This document shows positions 10,228 to 20,220 of a DNA stretch of 64,000 bases, piece after piece. The notes under the pieces are model-generated. The model worked only from the letters and a program-made list of their open reading frames with translations, made no database searches and was not told the origin of the DNA. Numbering within the stretch: position 1 is the first letter of the stretch; every line of letters begins with the position of its first letter. Origin of the DNA: Halicephalobus mephisto (Eukaryota; Nematoda; Chromadorea; Rhabditida; Panagrolaimidae); contig SWDT01000143.1 in the NCBI GenBank assembly GCA_009193035.1, positions 1 to 64,000 of the forward strand, written 5' to 3'. The position numbers were made by a program, and so were the translations under genes.

Positions 10228-11219
10228 AAAAAATCTCAAGGTTCGCCATTTTGAGCGAAATGTGACATAAACGATCGTTGTCGCAGCTAGTTTTCTTTTT
10301 CAACTTTATTTATACACATTCAAAGTAGCGTGTTTCTGGCGTTATGTTTTGAATTTTTTCAGGAAATTTTTTGACCAGCTAACTCCTTTACGATAACTTT
10401 CCATGCAGAGCACTTTTTTATTCACTGATTTTTATAGATTTATCACTTAAATTTTAGCTTTTGTGAGCGATGCAACTCTTGATTTATCTGCAGGACCACG
10501 AAGGAGAATCACATAGAACTACGGCATTTCAACTCGAAGATCAGGTTTGCTCTGTACTTCATTTAAATAAATTCTAAAAGCATTATTTTCGGCGACTATC
10601 TACCAATTTCAAAAGGAAGTATGCTCCACTTTCTACATCGAAGCTATGTATCAAGAATTATTTCACAATGATCGACGAATTGACTTGCAATTTGATTCGA
10701 AGAGTACTATATCTGAAATTGGATTGAAGGATATGGATACGGTGATCGTGGTGAGTAATTTTATAATGATATTTATTATTTGTTTTTGCTATATGGACAT
10801 GATTTTCGATACAGATTCTGCTAGATTCATCTTTATAGTTAGAATGAATTTACAACAAAGTTCTAAGAATCTTATCGAAAATCATATTAATGAATTTAAT
10901 GGAAATTGTTCTTTAATTCCACATTGTAGAAACACGCATTGCTGCAACATTGGGTGAGTTGTTTGGCGTTCGCTGACCAGCTGGGAAAGACGAGAGTCGA
11001 ACATCTGAAGTCTAGATTTGCCAGGGAAGGATTGAAACAGCTACGAGTTCTGGAAGATGCTAATTTCTTCAGAACATATGAAGAATTCTTTAGAAAATTT
11101 ATGGAAATCTTTGAAGAATTCTACGAATATGTTGTCGACATGGATGAGTGTTTAAAATTATCTGTAGAACGCTATTTTAAAAACTACTTCAAGAAAGAGA
11201 AACTTAATATGGAATTTCG
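10228..11219. repeat. Inner inverted repeat, right arm
   Basis: Inverted partner of 8775-9572. It contains the promoter region and exons 1-3 of the ubiquitin-like/kinase-like gene and an extra ~200-bp segment (about 10618-10822) absent from the left arm. Confidence 0.85.
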
Positions 11220-12053
11220 CTCAAGCCTCACACTGGTTTTCAGGTCGGTCAACAATTTATTTCTCAATAATAAATGTCTTTAGGGAGGATTAATCTGTAA
11301 AATCATGGACGGAGTCGATGAACAATTCTTCGTTAAAGGCCATATATTCATGACATCTCGTGACTCTGAAGATTCGCGTGTTGATCGCAGGGAGCTCTTT
11401 GTCTATCGGCTGCTATACTTAATCGGAGTTGGTCCGGAACCACACTTTATTCCCAATGCTCATTCAAGATGCTACACATCCAAACTCACTTTATTTATCG
11501 CACGAAAGAAGGTAGTTTTCTTTTTTATGCCTTAAATGTATTATTTTAGTGCCCGGATTCCAGAGATGTGCTGATTTGTTGATATGTGATTTTCGCTCAA
11601 AAATATGAGATACAGCTGGATCTGCTCAGGGATGTGTTTTATTTGAGGGATTTAAACCTCGGCAATTACGGTCTTGATGAAAGTCAGAAATTGGCAGTAG
11701 TGGATTTTAGGGTAATTTCTAAGTTTTTTGTTTCTCTCAAGTAAAAGAAAAGTCACAATGTTTTCTCTGTATTGAATCAAATTTATTCATTTACCTCCAA
11801 TTTTCAGGTGTCAAGTCCCGATGATTGTATTCATCAGCCTGCAATATTCAATAAATATTCTAATGGTGAACTGGGTGATATGTGCAAAGAGGCTTGGAAC
11901 AAATGGAATCTGCTCGGCAAGTTCAACGAGGCAAGGAACATGGTACTGAATGATTACAATCGACTCACGGATATATATTGGAGAGAAGGGTATGACGATT
12001 ATTTGGAAACTGTTCTGGAGAATATCAATGTGCTCAATAAATTGCTTTCTTAA
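10470..12053 (+). CDS. Ubiquitin-like N-terminus plus kinase-like protein
   Basis: Six exons read in phase: 10470-10544, 10592-10750, 10930-11235, 11284-11511, 11550-11711, 11808-12053, about 391 codons. Residues 1-78 look like a ubiquitin-fold domain (MQLLIYLQDHEGESHRT at the start, GLKDMDTVIV at its end). After a helical linker (exon 3) the protein resembles a divergent kinase: a Gly-rich start GGLICKIM, a candidate beta-3 lysine in FFVKGH, RELFVYRLLYLIGVGPE, a catalytic-loop-like RDLNLGNYG and a metal-site-like VVDF. Two defects are visible. The exon 2 acceptor is CG instead of AG; the left copy has AG there, and an in-frame AG 24 nt on could replace it. There is also an in-frame TGA at 11580, avoidable only by a weak acceptor at 11609. 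I do not know the family name; activity is inferred. Confidence 0.6.
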
Positions 12054-12677
12054 TGTCAAGGAAATCAAGAACAGCATCGTTTTATGTAAATATTATTATT
12101 TATTGAAGAAACGGGATTCGCAATGAATGTTTAGACGCTTCACAATCGAGTCACTGATAATAGGTCAAGGATCTAGAAGGAGGAACCTTATGGGGGAAAA
12201 CTCCTTTTAGACAATCGACAGGGTTTATGTAGATAAGAATACTGATTTATATAGTTTTTGAATCCATAATAAAAATATGAGCTCTATAAGTAGTGAATGA
12301 TCACTGTAATCGAAACAGAATATTTGTGGTTTTTGTGAATTCAAACGAGATATCAACTGTTTTAAGAACATTCTACGTGATTTCTGTTGATTTTTTAAGG
12401 AGGTCTAGTGCACATGCTCTCGGAATCCTGAAAAAAGTGTTCAAAATGGAGTAATGGAACCAGTACATTCTAAATCTGACCTCAGAATTGGAAGTCGACG
12501 TTCAGAATTCAGAGATTCAGGATCTTGGATGGAAGGCTAATCCCCAATTTTAATGTCGAATTTGGAATCTACGAGTCCTATTTATATATTTTTATAGAGA
12601 TCTGAGGTTAAAAACTTTGCTTTGCCAAAAAAGTGCAAATTTGCGGAGAATCACTCTTATAATGTGTTTATTGGAAT
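12054..12677. other. Intergenic with a short direct repeat
   Basis: No gene. A stretch at about 12475-12590 (ending TTGGAATCTACGAGTCC) resembles 13225-13320 in the same orientation, so the right outer inverted-repeat copy lies between two related ~100-bp direct repeats. Confidence 0.35.
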
Positions 12678-13046
12678 CGGTTTAATTATCCACGAGTGAG
12701 AAAAATAAGTCGATGATTTATTTCAAATCCTAATCCTGCAACCAATAATAATATTCTTATTATACAACGAATTCACTACTTTTAAGTCGAACCACAGTCG
12801 ATCAGTTTTGTCAGTGAATTGTGTTGTCTAAGAAATTGACGATTAGTATGGACAAAATTGGATAAATTCGATGAATAAAGGATCCATGTTCCGTATTACC
12901 ATCGAATACAACAGTGAAACATCCTGCCTCTTTCCCCACGAATGAAGAAAACTTTCTTCACTAATAATTAGTAGCTATCAATTGGTAATTAAAATAACGA
13001 CGATATAAGTGAAATCTGCAGAACCGATGTATTACTTAACTTTCAG
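12678..13046 (-). repeat. Outer inverted repeat, right copy, segment a
   Basis: Inverted copy of 5010-5375. Its left edge on the plus strand (12679-12700) is a 22-nt spliced-leader look-alike, GGTTTAATTATCCACG then AGTGAG, matching canonical SL1 at about 17 of 22 positions. It lacks a GT donor and any visible Sm site. Confidence 0.75.
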
Positions 13047-13109
13047 AAAGGAACTTTCATACAAAAACAGAAATGAGCAATAATCGAACTATTCTTCATT
13101 CTCACCGAC

Positions 13110-13180
13110 GAACAACGGAATGAACTTCCATCAGATGCATTTTTTGTGTTAAATCTATAATCGACAATTCAGAACTTATT
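13110..13180 (-). repeat. Outer inverted repeat, right copy, segment b
   Basis: Inverted copy of 4115-4190. Here it follows segment a after only about 60 bp. Confidence 0.65.
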
Positions 13181-13439
13181 ATTTGATTTTTGAACCTTCG
13201 AATGACAGACATCATTGATAAAAGCAGAAACTTCAGAATTCGGGACTCAGAATCTCCTGAATTTGAAAGTCAACCCTCAATTCTGATTTCAGATTCGGAA
13301 TCTACGGGTCCGATTACCTTATGGTGCATATTTTGCTCTTCAAATCTGAGAAGAATCATCACTTTTTTTCTCAAAAAAAGTGGAAAGTGAAATTCCTGCC
13401 AGAGAAGCAAAGAAAACGCTCTTTTTCCATTTTAACTTT

Positions 13440-13790
13440 TACCTATTAATTACAGTACTCTTTTTCCCTGCTACAGTATACCTTTATATTGTTACAGTAT
13501 ACCTACTTTTTATTACCGTATTCCTTGGCCTATTTCCCCTGTTACAGTATCCTGTTTTTCCCTGCTACAGTACACCTTTTTGTTACCGTACTCCTTGGCC
13601 TATTACCGTACCTATTTTCCCTGTTACAGTATCCTATTTTTATATTACAGTACTCTTCCTCTTGTTACAGTAATCTCCCTACCTGCTACCCTATTCTTTA
13701 TTCTTGTTACCCCCTCCTTGCCTTCTGTTACCCCCATTCTCACCTTCTGGTACCCTATCCTTCGATATTGCCACTGTCCTATCACTTATG
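13440..13790. repeat. Degenerate TTACAGTA repeat block
   Basis: A pyrimidine-rich block in which CTGTTACAGTA-like and ATTACCGTA-like units recur every 15-35 bp, more than ten times, decaying towards the right into TGTTACCCC units. All three plus frames are open for some distance only because of the repeat composition, so they are not genes. Confidence 0.7.
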
Positions 13791-13811
13791 AGGGACAATT
13801 CGAAATCCTTG

Positions 13812-13885
13812 TGCCCTGCGGGAATCGAACCTCGGCAGTTTAAGCGGCTTGAAAGCTTTAATTCTAACCACTAAACCAGCTAAAC
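13812..13885 (-). pseudogene. tRNA-like sequence, degenerate
   Basis: On the minus strand there is an A-box-like TGGTTTAGTGGTTAG, a loop containing CTTTCAAG, and a B-box-like GGTTCGATTCCCG, in tRNA spacing. The A-box half and the CTTTC loop resemble tRNA-Glu (TTC). The acceptor ends do not pair, the anticodon stem is poor and the T stem pairs weakly. I read it as a tRNA pseudogene or the head of a tRNA-derived repeat rather than a working tRNA. Confidence 0.5.
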
Positions 13886-14710
13886 AAATTCTCTAAATTC
13901 TTTATTTTTTTCAGACTGACTGCCAACGGGGAAGATCGCTAATATTTGGTGAACATGAGTGTTTTGGAACTGTGCACTACAAGGAATTCAAAAGATAGGA
14001 AGGATAGTGTTCACAAATTGCGTTTTTTCGAATTTTTTAAACACTATTCATTGCATTATAACAGACATTTGAGAAATCAAAAGCACTATTAATAATTCCA
14101 TGTTATTAACTTTTTATATTTTAGAACAAGAATTAAATAAGGTGAAGATAATAACCAATTTCGAAACTCTTACTTTTTATTATTGTAATATTATTTTAAT
14201 TTAATAAAGAGTTTTGAAGATAATCTGAATACCTTCTTCTCTTAGGACATTCAATTTTAAATATCACCAGATTGTTTGAAGATGATCTCGGAGGACACGA
14301 AAGCTCCAAGTCCGGCAGACTTGTTTCCTTTATTTTGAGACTTTTTTAGTTTTGAAAACATGTTGTGAGAAGAGAAGAAACTCTTTCATCACTATGATCT
14401 CTTGTTTCTGGTACAAGATTTTCCCTAAGTTCTATAAAAAGCTTCAAACAGTATAGGAGAAGATTCACTCATTAGATCTTTGAGTAGGTAGTTATGGACA
14501 AAATTCATGTTCTTTGAAGAACTCAACGATTTGGAAGAAGTAATTAAATTGTTTGAAATTCTGAACTTCTGAAGTATTATTTTTGTTCTTTGGAGATGAA
14601 TTGCAGAAATTAGGAATTGTTATGCAGAATCTAATATTTGGATATTTGGGATGGAATTGGTGACCTTAGATGAAGAAACTGGAAGCAGAAGATAGTATTT
14701 TCAAGCATTC
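13886..14710. other. Intergenic, no gene seen
   Basis: AT-rich; no supported reading frame. Confidence 0.4.
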
Positions 14711-14716
14711 ATTAGG

Positions 14717-14842
14717 AGTAGTATACAATAGGCGTTTCTAGGACAGCCAAAATTCCCCCCACCAGGACCAAGTGCCAATATTTAGTCTTCCAACTGCAAA
14801 AAAGACCTAAATTAAACAAATTGTCACACATAATCACATAAG
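14717..14842 (+). repeat. Left terminal inverted repeat
   Basis: Begins AGTAGTATACAATAGGCG and extends to about ATAATCACATAAGG, pairing with 16681-16813 with few mismatches. Confidence 0.85.
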
Positions 14843-15135
14843 GCAATGTCGCGCTTTTTGTGTCAGGCGTTATGTGCCAGCCTTGTCCAACGAATTTTTC
14901 GCGTGCTACTTTCTTGCTTTTTCATATAAAACGTTTGCAACTGTTTCGGTTTTATATTTAGATACTTTTTTGCATTATGCCTGTGTATATTAGTTTTCCA
15001 TAGTTCTCGCCAATTCGCGATCTTGTTTTTGTGCGCGAGCGATAGTTTAGCGTTTGCTGTGTTTAAGACATGCATGGTTTTACTTTTTGCGCATGTAAAA
15101 TAATGTGTTTAATTTATAGATTTCACTCTATCAGA

Positions 15136-16320
15136 ATGGCGTCAACAATCCAAATCAAGATGCTGGATAAGAAAATCAAAGTAGATTTTCCTGAAAATGA
15201 GATAACGATAAGTACTATCAAAAATGAATTTATGCTTCCCCCGATGCAGTCGTTACGCTATGGTATGGAGAAAAAATGTTCTGTAGGTGAGTTCATTTTT
15301 AAAACTTATTTTTGATTTTATTTTAATTGATTTAGGGTGAACGAAACGGGTACAAAGTTTTTACTTCCCGATGGTTGGCAAACGATTGAGTTTTTCGCCG
15401 AATCGGACAAGGCTTCTTCTCGACCATCGACTCCTTTTGATATCCAAGGTTAGTGTTTAATATGGGTCTTACATAGTCTATGTCGACTTACCTATGCCTG
15501 ATTTTAATCTTATTGTTTAGAGACAATTCCATGCAAGAGAGCCAAAATTGATGAGCAGAAGGAGCCGAATGCAAAGGGTCTTCAATGGCTTCAAAGTTTA
15601 AAGAGTTATGCCTTATATTACGAAGATGAAAGCAAAACAAAGCATTGCATAACTCCAATTAGCACTCGAATAGGCAGGACATTTTACGACTCATATTTTC
15701 CTAACCAACAGATATAACTTTAGCGGCTACTTATGCTCATGGCAGTCACAAAAAGCTTACTAGAGAGGATACCGAAGAGATGCTAATTGTCGTTCGAAAT
15801 TATTTTGATGAACAATATCGTGTTCCTGCCAAAGTCGTCAAGAGGGATGATGGTTTTGATGTTGTCATTCTGTAAGCCGTTTCCAAAAATTTCCTAGAGA
15901 ACAATCCATCTATCGTTGTGGCTGAGATTGGAACGCGCTATTTGATGGTAATTTATTAGAAATGTTTCTATTTTTATAACGTATTAATTTTAGCTTGGCT
16001 TGTCTAATGTCGAAAATCGTGATAATCCTTTTTCTCTTGAATGTGGCAGTGTTACGGCAATCTTACATGATACAGCTCGATATGTTGGATCTAGTGGCAG
16101 TTCAAATGGGGATAGTGGTGCAGGTGTCTGGAATTCAGTTGGTTAATTAATGGGAATGAATATTATGGTTAAAAATAATCCAGTTAAAATGAGCATAAGC
16201 CGTGACAATCAACAAAAGCAATACACTCATGCAATTGGAGGTGTATGCATTTTTGTTCCCGCTGGAACGATAAAAGCATTTGCCTCGATAAAATTTTTCA
16301 TTCACCTAATATCATAATTA
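15136..16320 (+). pseudogene. Trypsin-like serine peptidase gene in transposon
   Basis: Exons by eye: 15136-15286, 15336-15448, 15521-15947, 15994 to about 16305. The N-terminus MASTIQIKMLDKKIKV is unlike a peptidase. From exon 3 on, a trypsin-fold (S1-like) triad is recognisable: His in LAATYAHG, Asp in DGFDVVIL and Ser in SSNGDSGAGVW. Lesions: a frame break just before the His block (about 15715), in-frame TAA after VVIL and after GVWNSVG, and an apparent phase clash at intron 1. There is no signal peptide, so an extracellular digestive role is not suggested. Likely cargo captured by, or native to, the surrounding transposon; this copy is inactive. Confidence 0.7.
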
Positions 16321-16680
16321 ATTTTTTTTAATATCAGGAGTATATATCTCCGGTTCCTCCAGTTCAATTCGAAGAATGATTCTTAATGTGTTTTTTCACT
16401 GGTGATTATGTTGTAGCAATGGAACTTAAAGAATGATCTCGTTTTTTGATCTGTATTACTGATTATTTGAATTTAATAAATTTGTGTTTGTCAAGTGGTA
16501 TATATTTCATTATGGGGGAATGCGATTTCAGATTGTCCTACCAAATTCAGGTGAAGTTATTGCTAAAATTGAGTCTTTTTCAGCCATCATAACCCTAAAT
16601 ATTGAGCAAGTGGTCAAGGTGGTGCATAGGGATTTCTGACTGTCCCAGGTGTAGTGGGGGAAAATAGTTTTAAGAATTGT

Positions 16681-16813
16681 CCTATATGATTATGTGTGAC
16701 AATTTGTTTAATTTAGGTCTTTTTTGCAGTTGAAAGACTAAATATTGGCTCCTGGTCCTGGTGGGTAGTGGGGGGAATTTTGGCTGTCCTAGAAACGCCT
16801 ATTGTGTACTACT
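16681..16813 (-). repeat. Right terminal inverted repeat
   Basis: Inverted partner of 14717-14842, ending CGCCTATTGTGTACTACT next to the ATTAAG flank. Confidence 0.85.
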
Positions 16814-16819
16814 ATTAAG

Positions 16820-18199
16820 AGTTGGTAGCATCTTAACTATAATAAAAACAATCCTTGGTAGAATGTGAAATGTTGAATTGAATATTTTAAATTGCTATGT
16901 TTAATTTGTATTTACTGTACATTGAATTAATTTGAATGATTCCTTTGTAGTAAACATTGAAAACAATCGTGCTTCCATTAACGACAGATTTCTGTAGACA
17001 TTGATATATTAGTTATAGAGTACGTACAAATCCCATTTTTCGATAAGTTATAAAGCAGAGTTGATGTCATAATATCATGATATTTGATTATTATTCTTCG
17101 CATATAAGATTTGAGAGAAAATTACTTAAAAAGTTCTAAATATCAACATGACTTCATACAGAATTATATTCAATTTTGGTGCTCTTGAAGCTTCTCATTA
17201 ACTTCCAGGACTATTTTCAGATTATTTATGTAATAATAAAGATCAAAAGTTTGAAATATTCGGAAACCAAACCGTGAATAACAGTGAAGAGAAAATGATA
17301 GAAAATTGCTAAAATCAATTAATTTCTATGAAATTTTATTTAATTAAATAAAGGAAAAAATATTCTATAGCAAATATGGAAAAATCTTTAAAATCAATAA
17401 ACAAAATCGTAAACGTAAAGAGTCCAAATTCAGAGCTACTTTTTAAACAAGTGATCCATATATCAATTTCTATGGTTTTAGACTCCTTTTGTAATTTCCC
17501 TAATTATAATGTTAGAAAACAACAAAATGAAAACCAAAGGAAATCCGGCTCGATTTTTTAAACATCATTTTACATTGACCTTTTTAAATTCTTTAAAGAT
17601 ATTTTTTCTTTCAAAAGTGAAGATAAAAAATTCAATTTATTGACATAAAATTACGAAACTAATGTTGACTAACAATATACACTGGATTTCATATTTTAAC
17701 TTTCAACTTCTCAAGAAAAATTCCACGAAAATGATGTTGGAGTAATTGCTCTAAATTTTACATCGTCATCTAAAGATAAAGAAGAAATCGATTGTTTTAA
17801 CAAATATATCTTAGTAAGAAACTAGGATAGATGTTAATGTAATTTTTGAATCCAAATATAAAACAATCATAAATTTATTGATTTATGCATAGAAATCAAC
17901 CGCATAATGAGGTGTTACATGTTATTTGATTTACCATTCAAAAGACTATAAAATGTTATCCTTCTCATATTTTATCCGTGGGTATTAAGAATTCGGTTTT
18001 TAAAGGCAAAAAATTAAAATCACTGAAATGGTTTCTCTTTCTCGTTTTAGAGTGAAAGGCGGTATTAAAGTCTGAAACAATATCCAATGATCTTATCGTC
18101 GTTTCCGATCCAAAAACACATCTAACATTTTCGCTGTGATTTTGTCTAGGAACATAAAATGTATTTCTAACATTTTTAAAATCTAATTTCCGTTTTTCA
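16820..18199. promoter_or_regulatory. Intergenic region upstream of the innexin
   Basis: AT-rich with no supported gene. A 61-codon frame at 17376-17561 has no supporting signals. The block presumably contains the innexin promoter. TTTTTCAG at 18193-18200, five bases before the innexin ATG, looks like a trans-splice acceptor. Confidence 0.4.
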
Positions 18200-18204
18200 G
18201 CAAA

Positions 18205-20047
18205 ATGAGCATAACTTCGGTAACGGCGTTCTTGGCTCTCGTAGGGAAACCTCGACGAGATGGTGATTTTTGCGATAAATTAAACCACCGATATGTTTCG
18301 TATTTCCTAATTGCCCTTGGACTTATGTTTTTTGCCCGAGAATATGTTGGTCATCCGATTGACTGCTGGGTTAGGGGTGAATGGGTTGGTAGTTGGACAC
18401 AATATGCCAACGATTACTGTCTTGTCGAAGGAACTTACTTTGTCTCATTGAGTGAAACTATTCCTACTTCTAGTAATTTGGAGAACTACAACAAAGTCAA
18501 TTTTTATCAGGTAGACAAAATTTTGCCGTTTTTTCGAGAGATTTGATTTCAGTGGCTTCCGTTCACTTTCTGCTTCCTGGGGATATTTATGACTCTTCCG
18601 AGACGGTTCTGGGATATTGTCAACTGGTCATCAACCCTTCATATGAGCGCCATCCTCCACAGCATTGATAATAAACAAGTTCATTGTCCAAGGAAATTCG
18701 CCAGATCAGCTACTTGTCACATCCGGGATGTTCTTCGAAGGAAAGGGAATCACTTACATCCAAGGTGAGGTTCTTTTTCTTTTGCCCTAATCTCAATCTT
18801 ATCTAGTCTGTGGGGAAAGCTCTTTACTCTTCCATATTTGTCCATCGGCTATGCTATGGTAAAAATACTAAATATCGTTACAACCTTGGCAGTGGTAGGG
18901 TGTTATATTTCCTTAAATCTTGACTGTATTTTAAATTTAGTTCTTCTTACTTACTTATTTCGTCGCTGATGATCCAACCAACACTTTTGGATTGCCGATT
19001 ATTCTGAATTTTCTGAAAGGACTCCGCTGGATGGAAACTGGAGTCTTCCCCAGAGTGACTGTCTGCTTCTTCGACATTCGAGAGATCAGTGACAACAAAT
19101 CCAGCATCGTCGAAAAAGAAGTTCAATGTGTTCTCACCGCAAATATGCTCACTGAAGCCTTCTACATCATTTCTTATATGGTGCTCTCCTTCGTTCAACT
19201 ACTGAATCTGTACAGCATTGTTAGTTACTGTAGTCAACTCACTTTCCGAAACAGGTCTTGTTTTATTGGGGATCTAATTGAGCATTCTCTCGATCTCGTA
19301 TGGCCCTCAGTACAGTCAGATCCAAAATTCAAAGAACTCGAGAAGAAAAAACAAAACGAAAAAGCCGAAATGGAGAAGCACTTGAATTCAGTAATCAATT
19401 CTGGGGATGAACTCGCCGTCGAAAAGGCAAAGACAGAACGACAACTTATGATTGAAGCTTATGAAGATGATGAAATTGCTAGAATCGTAAGTCATAGTAT
19501 TATAAAAAATAAGTGAATTTTATTACGAAATTCCCTCCATATGAACTTCTAGAACCTTTTAAAATCCTTAGTTCTAGATGACTTTAGAAATTTTCATTAC
19601 ACTTTGGAAACTTTCATAAAATATTAGAAGTTTCTATAGAATTCTAGAGGACCTCGGAAACTTCCATTAGATTCTAGAAGGCTCCAAAATATCCCGAGTT
19701 TCTGAAAACTCTAGAACCTCTCACGGATTCTTAATTTACTTCATTTTACTTTGTACTTTTGAATTTTAACCTTTAGGTCAAACGAGATTCGAAACGAAAA
19801 CTATACATGAAGAGAATTGACTATTACATGGCGGATTTTGTCGAATATCTCGGATCTGACGTCACGCTTTTGCTCCGGTTGCTCTCGATTAACAGCAATC
19901 AAGCCGTCGCCGGGGCTTTAGCTGGAAGATTGTTTTGGAAATATTGCAAGGATAAAGAAAATTCCATCAAGTAAGCATTTCTGTTTTGTTTCATTGATCG
20001 AGAGATATTTCAGCCATGGAGCGGATAACAACAACAACGAACCCTGA
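18205..20047 (+). CDS. Innexin gap-junction protein
   Basis: Six exons join in phase: 18205-18510, 18553-18764, 18807-18894, 18941-19486, 19777-19970, 20014-20047, giving 459 residues, a normal innexin length. Family marks are clear: a first membrane helix around SYFLIALGLMFF, the first extracellular loop with its two cysteines (HPIDCW and NDYCLVEGTYF), and a second loop with FPRVTVC and VQCVLTANMLTE. The usual FPRVT-x-CDF is FPRVTVCFF here, so the Asp is replaced. A Lys/Glu-rich coiled stretch precedes a C-terminal domain ending in a run of Asn. Innexins form hexameric hemichannels joining cells electrically and metabolically. A trans-splice-like acceptor sits five bases before the ATG, and AATAAA is at 20177. 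I cannot say which numbered inx this is. Confidence 0.93.
19540..19740. repeat. Dispersed TTCTAGAA-rich repeat in innexin intron
   Basis: The 290-nt intron between exons 4 and 5 is mostly a degenerate repeat of the type GAATTCTAGARGRTYT, the same family seen repeatedly elsewhere in the window. Confidence 0.55.
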
Positions 20048-20220
20048 TTTCGTTAGTCAAAAAATTTATCCAAGCTTTTCGAAAATTCACAAAAATATAT
20101 AATCGATGAAAATCAAATATGCAAAGCTGTAAAAATCAAAATATTGCGAGTCTCGATTTTTTAAATAACAGGATTCAATAAACGGTCGATTGAATCCATC
20201 GAGGACTGTCGTCTTATTGG

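Larger units (their letters stand above)
14717..16813. mobile_element. 2.1-kb TIR DNA transposon with peptidase cargo
   Basis: The ends are long inverted repeats of about 130 bp: 14717-14842 against 16681-16813. They share AGTAGTAYACAATAGGCG, TTTCTAGGACAGCC, AAATTGTCACACATAATCA and more. The flanks are ATTAGG (14711-14716) and ATTAAG (16814-16819), compatible with a 6-bp target-site duplication with one mismatch. No transposase is visible. The only coding content is the decayed peptidase gene in the middle, so this is a non-autonomous element. I cannot assign the superfamily from the sequence alone. Confidence 0.85.

Noticed and set aside
10751..10929. Read-through of exon 2 of the Ubl/kinase-like gene as a longer protein
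   Set aside because: GTGAGT at 10751 and TTGTAG at 10924-10929 define an intron, and exon 3 is the part conserved in the inverted copy.
11580..11605. A frameshift at the run of five A in exon 5 of the Ubl/kinase-like gene
   Set aside because: The exon start and the RDLN region are in the same frame; the defect is a single TGA, not a shift.
13380..13843. Three overlapping plus-strand open frames of about 90-100 codons
   Set aside because: They arise from the pyrimidine-rich TTACAGTA repeat; the peptides are low-complexity and have no splice or start context.
13812..13885. A functional tRNA-Glu gene
   Set aside because: Acceptor ends do not pair and the anticodon and T stems are poor, although A and B boxes are recognisable.
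17376..17561. A 61-codon plus-strand gene
   Set aside because: AT-rich composition, no splice sites, no family resemblance; chance frame.
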